Assembly (NCBI GenBank): GCA_016808115.1
Contig: JAEQBH010002845.1
Coordinates: forward strand, 806,001 to 870,000
Direction of reading: 5' to 3'
DNA: 64,000 nucleotides
Source: Tetrastigma voinierianum
Lineage: Eukaryota; Streptophyta; Magnoliopsida; Vitales; Vitaceae
Positions 12,201 through 23,855 of the stretch are shown here, one piece after another. Within the stretch, counting starts at the first letter, position 1, and each line of letters begins with the position of its first letter. Below the pieces are notes generated by a model that was not told the DNA's origin, ran no database searches, and worked only from the letters and a program-made list of their open reading frames with translations. A program made the position numbers and the translations under genes.

Positions 12201-13396
12201 ATTTGACGATGCCTATTTCCTTATGTTTGATTTTCCTTGAAGTCTATTTTAATTGGCCACTTAAATCACTCAATCGGATAAGAAATGAAGAAGTTATGGC
12301 CAAAATACGAAAACTAGTCGAGAGCTGGGAAGACGAGCAGGGGTGTCTTAGGTACACCCTAACGTGTCTTAGGTACATTGGGTTACGGAAGGGTGTCAGG
12401 TACACATTCAAGGTGTACCGGTACACATGTTTAAAATCTCAAGTGTGCCATTTTCTCCCTTTTCTCCATATTTTTGATACCCAATTCAACTCTTTACTTC
12501 ATATACACCTCAAAACCATTTCATATTCACCTTGTAAACTCAATTATACTCAAATCATCTTTCAATACATATCTTTCTTCAAAATCTTTCATGATTTTCT
12601 CCCAAAAACAATTCTAATATGGGTCATAACCCATACTCATACCAAATACACAAATTTGCTAGGGTTTGGTTTAACCCAACCCCTTTACTTTACAATTAAA
12701 CCTTAAATCCAACCTTAAAGGGAGGGATTCCATGTTTTCTTGTACATTTGGGGTTTTACCCGCCCTTACTCTCAAAATATTTGGGTTAGGATGAAGTCCT
12801 ATCAAAACCCTAGAAAATCAATTACCAACGAAACCCATGTTGGGATGAACTTTTTATCAAACCACCAGGTTTGAAACGAAGCTAATTCATGCAAACGAGG
12901 ATCCATTACTTCAGTTTAGCGTAGTTACTTACCTTTTTGATGTAGCTTGAACACTTCCTAACTTTTCTTGTACCAACTATATTACTTAACTGTACCACTC
13001 TTCTTTTTCTCTCTTTTACGGTTTGGTCTCCCTCAATGAGACCCGATTGCAGTGCTTAAATCGACTTTTGAGTTAAGGCCGTGTTTGTGAACAGGGAAAA
13101 ATCCATTTTTTTGTTTAAGTCTTCATTTTTGCATTTAAGCCCTTTGGTTCTTCTCTTTTTGAAATTCAAATTATGCCATATTCTAATTTGACCCATAATC
13201 TTCCTCAAATTCCACAATTACATATAATCTTATGCTTTTATGGCTTTTATGTCCTAAAGTGGTAAAAGACCACTTTGCCGCACATCTCTAATATTCATTT
13301 CGGGTCTCTAATTTTTATTTCTGAAAATTCATATTTAGCTTATAATATACCCTAAACAAGTCCGAAAACTATTAGGGTATATTTCGGGGTGTTATA
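9287..13396 (-). repeat. Right LTR (5' LTR in element sense), family B
   Basis: Starts TATCACGCCC (decayed TGTCACGCCC) and ends CGGGGTGTTATA (decayed GTTACA). It is collinear with 4619-8949 apart from small indels. The stretch 11990-12240 includes 'ggttctaagggttcttctccaactggaatcac', also present at 7603 and 55475, which is a conserved part of this LTR family. Confidence 0.75.
10555..11110 (+). repeat. Tandem array of about 62-bp units with CACGTGG motifs (right LTR)
   Basis: About nine units have the same consensus as 5976-6660. Clean units stand at about 10945-11060. Others carry replaced patches such as 'catcgcccagcgg' or 'catggccgg'. A decayed tail continues to about 11280. Overlapping open frames of 159 and 188 codons are by-products of a period close to a multiple of three. 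Confidence 0.85.
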
Positions 13397-14664
13397 GGGT
13401 GAGCGGGGGGGCCCATTTGCTTTTTTTTTCTATTGCTTTTTTATTTTGATACTTTCCAAGGATGTGGAAGATTGATTTATATTCATTGTTGAAAATATGG
13501 AGATTTTGAAAATTTTTGGAAGTATTATCTATAGAGAAAATTTGATTATTTGAATTCAAATTTTAATTATTACTTGTAAATAGGTTTTGTCGAGCTTTCA
13601 TGTTTTAGAACAGGATGATCCTTTGAGCCAGGTGAAGCTTAATTTTATAGGAGTGATCAATATTTTTAAAACTGGACCAGATCAATCGATCTAATCGTCG
13701 ACCAATAGGTTTCCCAGTCTTTGTTGACTTTTGGGCCGGACTGCCAATTAAATAGGCCAAGAACCTCTTAAACCAGCGGTTGAACCGACAGTTCTTTTGA
13801 CCCAATACATGTTTTAACAAAATTACATTCAAAGTTCAATGCAGTCTAAACAATTGGCAAGCACCACACTTACAGCTCTACTTAAGTCGTTTACTGATTT
13901 TGGTTTAAGCAAATATATAAAGGATAGTAAATGTCCCTCCCTTTCCGATGTGTGACAAGCGAGGGAGTTTAAGTTAAGGCCCTTAGGCGTAAATTTAAAA
14001 ATTGTACATCCAAAAAGAATGGAACCTGAGCTATTTGTCTTCTAATAGGTTCTTAGGTAGGCAGATTAACAACATAATATCCATTTTTGAAAATATAATA
14101 CATTATAACAAAAATATAAATATAGTTAAAAACATAATATATTATAATGTCGGTTTTTTTCATTTTCAATAATTTTTTACATTTACATGTGTTTTCTAAT
14201 ATATAAAATAAGTAAATAATTATAAATATTAAATTATATATTTTAAAATTAATTTCAATTTTTTTAAAATATAAATTATATATTTATGACATGCACCATC
14301 AGTCAAATCTTCTTTCCATTCACAAAATCTCTTTATTTTCTTTATCATTGCATCCTCATTCAAGAGTCATGTTAAGATTGTGCATATTATTTGGTTATTA
14401 GGTGTTGGGGCCTATAATACATTATTCATTGTAGTTTTGTATTTTGTTTAACATCATTGATAAAAGAGAATCAATCCTCATTTGTGTGATTGAAATTTAT
14501 TGTTTTTGTTCATTATAAGTTATATAATAATTTTTTTATAGTTGATGTGAACAAGGTTACATATGATGACTAAGTTATGAAATTTTTGTTGGCCAAGTGA
14601 CAATTAATTTGTTAAATCTTATATTTCTTGAAATTGTTTATTTATAGGTACATGAATAGATGGT
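13397..14664. other. Leader or flank of the MULE, partly AT-rich
   Basis: No gene is recognised. Positions 13600-13830 resemble a decayed short DNA-transposon piece ('ttttaaaactggaccagatcaatcg', 'aaaccagcggttgaaccgacagtt'), a sequence style widespread in dicot genomes. Positions 14060-14290 are very AT-rich. At 14633-14648 'tgtttatttatag' followed by GTACATGAATAG looks like a 3' splice site before the MULE coding start, so much of this interval may be leader and intron of the MULE. Confidence 0.4.
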
Positions 14665-14848
14665 TTGATTACAATTGTTTGTTACAAGAATGGTGAAATC
14701 ATTGATGGTCCATATGATGTGGGTTATAGTTGTCCTCCAGAGAGAGGTGTTTTGGTCAATAATACGATAACATATGATGAGTTAGAAGACGAGTTGTGTC
14801 ATGTTATGTCGATCGATCGTGCCCACACCAAGTTATCCATGGTTTTTC
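14665..14848 (+). pseudogene. MULE transposase, N-terminal fragment
   Basis: The translation begins MITIVCYKNGEI and contains 'RGVLVNNTITYDELED' and 'MSIDRAHTKLSMVF'. This is the PB1-like N-terminal segment commonly found at the start of plant MuDR-family transposases. The frame is then cut by a family-T solo LTR at 14849. The continuing protein ('KLMFHVVAQIPPIEMYLQTCPMDH' in decayed form) resumes after 18877, so the two pieces belong to one former gene. Confidence 0.85.
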
Positions 14849-15567
14849 TGTGACGCCCCAACCTGGGGGTCCGGTTGACAACTCATCAACTCGCGGAATA
14901 TTCGTGGACGTCGAATGATCCGATGTCCACACTGGTCAATCTCATTCACAGGGACTCATTTCTATATATTTTTCTTGCAAATGTATACAACTTTCCATAT
15001 TATTATACAAGAGTTTGATATACAACTCTTTTACAAGCCAAAATATATCAAAACAGATTGTCCAAATATATTTTACAAACATAGTGTTCAATGCCACAAC
15101 TCGACCCTCTTCATACTCACGGCCTCGAAGGAGCATCGTCCTCTCGTATACCTGAAAGGGTGATCCCACGACGATGTAAGCCTAGTAGATATATCTCCTA
15201 CAAGGGCTACTCCCCACGTAAGTGCACATGCAATGCCGTTACACAATCACACACTTGAATGCCTACATGTCATGAATAAGATGCGACCAATCATGACCTA
15301 ATCCAGGAGTCCTCATGATTCTCACACATGTGCATATACCAAGTGTGAAAAGCGAGTCATGAGCATTAGTCCATGACCCTTTTCAAAAATCTTTTTGTTT
15401 TATTTTTTTATTGGATAGTCTCCGAAATATAGTGTGGACCAGTCTCCGTCGTACTTTGGTCGGCCTCTAGGAAGTCTTGTGGACTATCTCCTAATACGTA
15501 CTTTGGTCGATCTCAGAAGTTACGTGGACAATCTCGAAAACTACTTCTTTCCTACGAAAGTAAGGAC

Positions 15568-15681
<114 letters not shown>

Positions 15682-15820
15682 GGCGATCTCAAGAATCATT
15701 TGCATTCTTGATGTACCGCCCGAACCCCGAGCAGGGTGCGATCATTTCCATCTTTTCACCCGTGTCATCACGATGCCACGTGCATAAATGCAAGGCAAGT
15801 GTCATTGCATTACATGTCAC

Positions 15821-17570
15821 CAAGGATCAAAATATCGGTAAACACGGATATATCGGTAATTGGATTTTACGGAAATATCGGAAATATCGGAAAATATCGG
15901 TGGATATTTTGACTAAAATATCGGTAATGGAAAAATTGACAAAAATACTTTGGGAATTCACTTAAAAATACTTTGTTGAATTATAAAAAATGCATAAATA
16001 AGCAAATATACACTTGTTGAAGATGATATTCATTATAATTTATCGAGAAATTACATCACATAGATTATATTAATTAACTAAAAATTATATTATCAAATTA
16101 TAAAACTAAAATAAAACTATAATATAAAAATATAGATTATAGTATCAAAATACTTCAAACATTATATAACTAGCCATTCTATTATAGTAAATAACTAAGT
16201 TTGAAAAATTATATATCAAAATAACTTTAAGTTCTAAATAAATAATATAATTAATTAACTAAAAATTATATTATCAAATTATAAAACTAAAATAAAACTA
16301 TAATATAAAAATATAGATTAGTATCAAAAAATACTTCAAACATTATATATATCTAGCCATTCTATTATAGTAAATAACTAAGTTTGAAAAATTATATATC
16401 AAATAACTAAGTTCTAACTTCTAAATAAATAATATAATTAATTAACTAAAAATTATATTATCAAATTATAAAACTAAAATAAAACTATAATATAAAAATA
16501 TAGATTATATAGTATCAAAATACTTCAAACATTATATATCTAGCCATTCTATTATAGTAAATAACTAAGTTTGAAAAATTATATATCAAATAACTAAGTT
16601 CTAACTTCTAAATAAATAATATAATTAATTAACTAAAGAATTATATTATCAAATTATAAAACTAAAATAAAACTATAATATAAAAATATAGATTATAGTA
16701 TCCAAAATACTTCAAACATTATATATCTAGCCATTCCTATTATAGTAAATAACTAAGTTTGGAGAAAATTATATATCAAATAACTAAGTTCTAAATAAAT
16801 AATATAATTAATTAACTAAAAATTATATTATCAAATTATAAAACTAAAATAACACTATAATATAAAAATATAGATTATAAACTACTTCAACACCAAAATA
16901 AAACTAAATCAAATATGCATAAAAACAAAATTAATGAACAAAGAAACATACCTTAATTCCCAATGATCTTCAAAATAATTAGGATAAAGAACAAATAAAA
17001 TTGTTGAGAGTGAAATGGAATTAGATATTGGATGGATGAGTTTGTAATGAAAGTGTATGATTTTAGGGGTATTTATAGAATTTTTGGAGTCAAAATAGCC
17101 ATTAGTTGTCAAAAAACCGTTGTGATTTATTTCTAACCTTTGGATTTGATTTTGGTTCAAATACGGCGGTTGGATCATCGCCTGTCAGATTAGAAATCAT
17201 TCTGAAGCGGATTAGATCAAGCTTGATTTAAAATCATGGATTTGGATCACAAAAAATGGCCGTTGGATTATTCAAAAAATGGATAATCACGGGCCGGACT
17301 GGATGATCAAAGCGAGGGACAAATACGAGAGGTCGAGTAGTAGATAAAAGTAGATAAATCGTAGATTTTTCAATTTATCGACGAAAAATCGGCGAAAAAA
17401 TCCCCTCAGACAGCGCTCCCATACGTGATGTCTGTGTATCAGCGAAATTGGCATTTTCGAATTTTCAGAAAAATAAGCGATTTTAAATGATATTTTCGAT
17501 CGATTTTTCCATGGAATTTTTCCACTCCCACCAGCAGAAAAATGGGCGAAATTTCGGAATTTTTTCCTTG
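15821..17570. mobile_element. Non-autonomous hAT-like DNA transposon
   Basis: Termini are CAAGGATCAAAATATCGG on the left and, inverted, CAAGGAAAAAATTCCGAAAT on the right. The 8-bp direct repeat CATGTCAC flanks it exactly (15813-15820 and 17571-17578), the duplication length typical of the hAT superfamily. Its excision joins the family-T LTR smoothly. It encodes no transposase, and most of its length is a tandem array. The superfamily call rests on duplication length and end sequence only. Confidence 0.8.
16060..16880. repeat. AT-rich tandem array, period about 185 bp, five units
   Basis: Each unit begins near 'taattaactaaaaattata' and includes 'ctaaaataaaactataatat', then 'cttcaaacattatat' and 'tatagtaaataactaag'. 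Unit starts are near 16070, 16252, 16437, 16625 and 16807. It fills the interior of the hAT-like element. Confidence 0.9.
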
Positions 17571-18877
17571 CATGTCACATGCAACATATAAATCACACAT
17601 TACATGTCAAGTGTCATGGATAAATTATGTTTAATGCATATAATTATTCTCATTTTTACCCCACATATATCACATAATTTCACACATTAACATATTATTC
17701 AATTCTGATAATAACACATTAGCCATTCGGCCATAAATCCAACCATACTTGGTCTCGGAAAAATCTGAGCTTAGTCGAAATTCGAGCACATAAATATCAC
17801 AAAAATTCAACAAGCAATTTCCTGCTCGGGCCATACGCAGCCCCTAGCATTTCATATGCAACCCGGTTCCGAAAATAGAAGTTTCGGAACCCAGAACGGA
17901 TAGTTCCTCAAATGTCCGTGACCTAGCCCATTTCTCAGCCCACGGTTTGGCTGAGCACTTCATCTTATTAAATTTTAGACTCAACGAGCTTTCTGTAGAT
18001 TCAATCTTTTAAATCGGAGCGGGCGGAGGAAAGTTATGGCCGTCAAAGTTATGGCTAACTTAGATTCGCAGGGTAGTCGCGGAAATTCGGGCATACCATG
18101 TTTTCCATTCTGCAGATTTGATAATTCGGGGCTGCCGTCTTTCGGCGCCAATAGTCTGAGAACTCATATACTCGGTCCATGACCATTCTATAACCAAAAA
18201 CATACTACACAATGAAATAATTCGCCCCGAAGTAGCGCGAAATCGTTAGGCCCCTACATGGCCCTAAGTGAAATGAGCAGAAATGAGAAACCTACCTCTT
18301 GTAGCGCAGCCTAAGTGAATATACGAACTTTGCCTTCTTGATGCTTTCGAGGTTAGACCATGTGGAACACCGCTTTCCCTCGTCTCCTTCTTTCTCTGCC
18401 TGCACCTATTCTCTCTCTCTTTTCTATTTCTTTCCTTTCTTTCACTCTCTTTCTTTCCTTTCTTTCACTCTCCTTTTTTTTTTTCCTTCCTTTTCCTTCT
18501 TGCTACTCCCTGCTTGTATGAACAACTCCCACACCCCATATATATCCTTCTCCATGTGTCATGCATGTTGACACATGGCTTGCCATGTGTCACCCACATG
18601 GTTCGACACGTGTCACCCTCATGGTTCTCCATGTGTCGCCCACATATGGCTCATCATGTGTCTCAGAACTGCCCTAGTTATGCCGAAAAATGTGAAATTA
18701 GGCTATGCAAAATTGATAAATTCTCTTGGGTAACTAAATTTTGCATGACAAACCCAACGATGAGGTCCATTTCGTCATCGAGATCCTGGCAAACTTCGAG
18801 TTTCAACTTTATATTGTAGGGCAAGTTCACTTAGTGTTTGCCCGATTTTTGGAAAAGCTCAGGTGTCGGGGTTTACA

Positions 18878-21240
18878 TTTTTCGATATCGATATTGATCT
18901 TAGATTGGAAATGGGAACATTAACTACTTACAATTACCAATTAAATATGGTGATGATGTAAAATTAATGTTTCATGTTGTAGCACAAATCCCACCATTGA
19001 AATGTACTTGCAGACATGTCCAATGGACCACTCATGTAGACCAAGTATACCATTTAATGAAGAGAATGCTACTAATGATAAAGAGATATTGGCTACTAGT
19101 GATGTGAAATATTCAGAGATGGACAGCGATGAAGGTAAGAGACTTTGGCGTAGTGACTCGTCGGTTATTTTAGGCTCTGAGAACTATGTTGATATCCCAC
19201 TTACAAATGAAGATGATGGTATGAAACTTTATGATGAGGAGGAGATTAATGAACAAATTTATGTTGATGAACCCAATGATGAACCTCCAATAAATAAAAC
19301 TTCTTTAGATGTGTCCGGCATTTTATACCATCTCCAGATGTTTAACGGTTGAATTGGGATAATAAATAACATGCCTTTGAGCTATCGGCATGAAGGCAGG
19401 GTTATGGAATGGATCTAGTGAGTTGTTTAAATGATTGAGATTTGAGAGTAAAGACAATTTGCAATATGCTGTAAATTGTAATTTAATATCTCATAATCAA
19501 CATTTGGTTGTTTGTGAATCATAGCCACATTTATGAGCAGTGCAGTGTAAGAAATAGAATGAAGGATGTAATTGGAGGCTTTGTGCATGTCGTTGTAAAA
19601 GCCATGGATTGTTTGAGATAACTTAGTATGTTAGTCTACACAATTGTGTTTATCCCAGATTATCATAGGATCACTCTCAATTAGGCTCTAAGTGGATTGA
19701 GAAGTTAAAGCGTGTAGTTCAAAGGGACCATATGACCTATATCGTTACAATGCATCAAATGGTGAAAGATAAATTTGGTTAGGATGTCCATTATAAGAAA
19801 ATTTTGGAAGCTAAAAGAAAGGCGATAATTAAAGCATTTGGTGACTGGGATGAGTCGTACCAAGCATTGCCTAAATTGATGAATATCCTTAAGCTAACCA
19901 ATCCTGGAACAAAAGTCCCTTGGAAGACAATACCTTTAGTAGGGATTTCTAGGAACGTACGTTTTATGCAGGTTTTTTAGACATTTGGGCCATGTGTTGA
20001 AGAGCTTAAGCATTGTAGACCAGTTATACAAATTGATAAGTCTCACGTATATGGAAAATACAAGGGGAAGCTTTTAATTGCTACTTGATTGAAATGAATG
20101 GTGGCATATTCCCCCTTGCATTTGCGGTGTTGAGGAGGAGAATCCTTGATAGTTGGTCTTGGTTTCTTATTGCATTAAGACATCTTTGTCTTTCGAAAGA
20201 GAAGGGATATGCTTAATTTCATATCGTCATGCTGGAATAAATGCTGCTGTTAGAAATTCATCTGTTGGATGGAGCGTCCCTCATATTTTAACTGTCGATA
20301 TTGTCTAGACACGTAGTGAGTAATTTGTGACAAATTTAGAAATAAGATTCTAAAAGACATGGCATATAGGGTTGGATTGCAACATCAAACACGGAAATAT
20401 GAGTGTTGCGTAAGGCTAAATTGAATCTGAAATAGTGTACTGACTTTGGTTTTCAAAGTTAGATACTAAAAAATGGACTCAAGCATATGATCAAGGTTAT
20501 CGATATGGGTGGATGACTATGAATATTGTTGAATGCATAAATGGGGTGCTTATAGGGGCACGAATGTTACATATCACTACACTTGTTCAATTAACTTTCT
20601 ATCGATGTGTATCATACTTTGACACACGTAGAGGCAAGATAAGTGCTAGAATGACATGTGAAGATATGTATATTGAATATGCAGTTAATAAATTCAAATG
20701 TTCGAATTAATCAAATAATCAAATAAATAGAATGACAAGGCTAGTGGACATACTGTGTCTATCATCTCTCGAAATAATCAAATGTTCGAAGTAATTACAG
20801 TTCTACATGGATTTCACATGGATAAGGAAAATAACAAACAAGTTGTCAAGTTGAATGAAGGTACATGTAGTTTTAATAAGTGGTAATCATTTGGCATCCC
20901 ATGCTCACATGTACTAGCAGTTTACGCTCCTATGAGAATTGACGGTTGGAAATTTGTGGCTCCTTACCTGGCGGGCATATGCTAGTAGTTATGCAATTGA
21001 ATTTAATCCTATTCCACGCAAAGATTGTGGCCATATCACGATTTTCCTATTCTCCATCAGATTATCAAATGATTAGGGATAAGGGCGTCAGATCATCAAG
21101 GATAGGAGATAGAAATGGATTTGAAAGAACCAAGTGTTAAGATTCGATGTGGCTTATGTAAAATAAAGGGGCATAATCGCCGTAATTGTCCCAAAAAGGA
21201 TGGAGGGCAATCCTCCAATCCCCTTTCTTAAGGAAATTAA
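18878..21240 (+). pseudogene. MuDR-type MULE transposase, main body (broken)
   Basis: This continues the gene begun at 14665. The acidic stretch 19002-19352 ends the N-terminal region. Decayed DNA-binding sequence follows (19390-19660). The DDE core comes next: 'RKAIIKAFGDWDESY' (19820), 'PVIQIDKSHVYGKYKGKLL' (20020-20080, first Asp kept) and 'SYRHAGINAAVRNSSVGW' (20216). The family normally has SDRHAG at the last site, so the second catalytic Asp reads Tyr (TAT at 20222). A SWIM finger lies at 20866-20920 ('TCSFNKW', stop, 'SFGIPCSHVLAVY'). A zinc knuckle with C-x2-C-x4-H-x4-C spacing follows at 21144-21200. At least ten in-frame stops or shifts make it inactive. Confidence 0.9.
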
Positions 21241-21345
21241 GTATGAAATTTATTCATTTTCTTAATTATATATTTACTTAAATGCATTTAATTTTGCCAT
21301 ATTGAAAATGTGATTAATATTAATTCTTACTTACTCTATACAGGT

Positions 21346-22330
21346 CTTACAGCATGATGGAGCCAGGACCTTTGGATCCCTCAGTTTTGCATGGACAGCG
21401 TACACATAGGTCTTCTTTTGCTTGGGAACGTGCCGCATTAAGGGAGCTTCATTGTCGACGTCGTAAGGCTAGCTTTCATCCGAGTAGTGCTCTTGATACA
21501 CGTATCATTCCATTGTTACAGAAGGCAGGCTTCTATGGTGTTGCACGTTTAGGATTCATTTCCTAAGACTGGCACCTTATTACTGCCTTTATTGAGAGAT
21601 GACGACTAGGGACTCATACATTCCACTTACCTCAAGGGGAGTGCACGATCACACTCCAAGACATTGCCATTCTTCTTGAATTGCCAGTTGATGGAGTAGC
21701 AGTTACTGGCAACACATCTCTACATTGGAGAGATGTTTGTCATTCTTTGTTGGAACTCATTCCAAGGGATACAGATTTAGATGGGCAATGCCTTTATCTT
21801 ACATGGTTAAGTCAAAGCTTTCCTAGTTTAGCACTTGATGCTAATGAGGAGTCTATTCGATGATATGCTAGGGCTTATATTTTACAACTTATTAGAGGTT
21901 CCCCCTTTTCAGGAAAGTTTAGTGATAAGATGCATCTTATATTTTTATCGCTCCTACATGATTTTGAGATGTTGGTCGTTACAGTTGGGTTAATGCATGT
22001 TTAGCATGGCTTTATTGATAGTTGTGTCGCACTTCTCATATTGATACTCATGATATATTTGGGGCATTGATACTACTTCAAATATGGATATGGGATAGGT
22101 TTGCATACATTGCACATAGTCGTTTGCATATAACTCCACATGATGATCAATTACCTGTAGCTCCACTAGTCATTCGGTATATATGCAAAATTACCATTAA
22201 TGTTACTATTATGATCCATTCAAAGTGCATGGTTGTTCATGTTTTCTATAGATGGAAAGATGAGTATCGGACTACCATATTCATCTATGCATGTTTTTAT
22301 CATAAATATAGGTATTAGCGCTTGATGACT
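21346..22330 (+). pseudogene. Plant mobile domain (PMD) exon of the MULE (broken)
   Basis: After a probable intron (donor near 21240, acceptor 'ctctatacag' at 21344), the frame from the ATG at 21354 reads 'MMEPGPLDPSVLHGQRTHRS'. It continues through 'RIIPLLQKAGFYGVARLGFI' and 'FHLPQGECTITLQDIAILL', then 'LPVDGVAVTG' (21600-21710). This is the PMD signature also seen in the MAIN/MAIL1 family. Stops follow 'GFIS', 'IER' and 'EESIR', so it is dead. It lies on the same strand directly after the transposase zinc knuckle, the transposase-PMD order known from some plant MULEs. Confidence 0.88.
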
Positions 22331-22911
22331 TACGCCAAATCAGGTGATAAAAAAGCGTTGACTTCGCTACTTTAACTATTTTCTTTGAACTTTGAAGCTT
22401 TTAGGTTACAAATAACAATTTTTTTATTTAACAACATATTATATGTGAAAGCCTTCGATGATGATGTGAGTAGTGGACACCGATTATTGTGTAGTTGAGG
22501 AAAGATCTTTGGTGCACTATATCACCATTGATATGCTCCACATTGTTGAGTAATGAACCTGAATCATGTATGTGACGATTTGGAGGTTTCATGAGATTCC
22601 TCAACCATGTGACAATGATTCAAACTTACATAAATGTGATTTAAGAGGTATGCATGATGTTGATTGGACTGAATGACATGGAGAGTACATTCGACGATGG
22701 GCCTTTAGGCACTATTCATATTGCTAGGGATTAGATGACTATTTAAGTTCCTTTGATTATCATAGTCCATACGTAGTGGTATTCTTTCGATTACTGTTGA
22801 TTTCTTACTTGTACTAGGTCTTTCCATAATTTATTAGCAGTTTTCATCATCTTATATTTATTCTATATTATCATTATCATTTTTAACATCTGAACTCATC
22901 TTTTATGTGGT
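22331..22911 (+). other. PMD downstream region and likely intron of the MULE
   Basis: No independent gene. Fragments such as 'DYLSSFDYHS' (22735-22770) resemble the late PMD/linker region of MULE-PMD proteins but are heavily decayed. A pyrimidine-rich tract ending 'ctaatag' (22905-22925) could be a 3' splice site before the last coding segment. Confidence 0.35.
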
Positions 22912-23333
22912 TTGCAAACTAATAGCATACATCAAATACATGATATTGCACCTTCAAAGGATATGCTTATCAGCAAATTATGTACTACTGTATTGGAGGC
23001 TATACATGAGATGGATCGCTTAGATGCTCCATATAATATTGGTGTAGTTTCAGAACTCCAACCTTCGTCACAAGGCATGCGAACCAAAGGACGAGGGTCA
23101 CATGGGAGGGGGACTAGACATACTCCAATTGTTTCATATACACCATCGATTGATATTAGGGCACCACATCCTGAACCTCAACCTATAGGTCCACGAACCA
23201 GAAAAATGGGAGCTCATAGGATGAGGACTAATCATACGTCTGATCTTCCAAGTGAACCATTAACTGACATTAGTCCACTACCTATAAAGGACTCTCATAT
23301 TACACTTATGGAGGTTCCATCCACACCACTTGC
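22912..23333 (+). pseudogene. C-terminal coding segment of the MULE-PMD gene, first part
   Basis: An open frame runs about 420 bp to the insertion joint. It includes 'LISKLCTTVLEAIHEMDRLD' and a basic, proline-rich tail ('TKGRGSHGRGTRHTP'). It is cut at 23333 by the family-T element and continues at 41629. Low-complexity tails of this kind follow PMDs in transposon proteins; no separate function can be assigned. Confidence 0.7.
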
Positions 23334-23855
23334 TGTGACGCCCCAAAACCCGGGGGTCCGTTGATACGGAAGTCGACCGCGGGAATACAAGTAAGTCGGG
23401 TTACGACGCCACTTTAGAAAATCGAGGCGGTCTCCTTTGTGGGGGCTCCCAGCAGTGCACATATACATACAACAGGTCCAGCTCCATGCAATATATATCA
23501 ATATGGCCACTTGGGCCCTGCGTACACTCCAACATACATGCGGCTATGAATCTAACTATAGCGCGATAGATACAAAGAGTTAATATGTTTTACTCTTATC
23601 TGATACATACATTAAAATTAGAATTCAATACATGTATGCATCAAAGCCACAGCGGCTTTATAATACAACCATCAAAGACGAACACCGTCTCTCGCTCACA
23701 ATACACACCGCAAAAAGGATCTGACGGGGTGAGCTAAAGCTCGATAGAATCGCCACTAAGTGGGCTACTCACCACACAGAATGTAGTGCAATGTTCCCGA
23801 TTTAAACAAACATTCAACAAATGCATGATCCTGCACTTGATATCTCTGGACCATT
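23334..23855 (-). repeat. Family-T left LTR, outer part
   Basis: Starts TGTGACGCCCCAAAACCCGGG and aligns with 39409-39955. Shared blocks include 'atatggccacttgggccc', 'gatacatacattaaaattagaatt' and 'catcaaagccacagcggctt'. It stops where the Athila-like element enters. Confidence 0.88.

Larger units (their letters stand above)
4619..13396 (-). mobile_element. Gypsy-type element with giant LTRs and a tiny internal region
   Basis: Two direct copies of about 4.3 and 4.1 kb (4619-8949 and 9287-13396) flank only about 337 bp. Both end in GTTACA/GTTATA on the right and start with a decayed TGTCACGCC on the left. The internal DNA has a minus-strand primer-binding site matching initiator tRNA-Met beside the right LTR. 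Beside the left LTR it has the reverse complement of the 'gaagttctctgaaggaagt' purine tract that normally precedes a Tekay/Del 3' LTR. It carries no coding region, so it is non-autonomous. Flanking GGGCGA (4613-4618) and GGGTGA (13397-13402) may be a target duplication with one C/T change. Exact ends are uncertain by a few bases. Confidence 0.75.
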
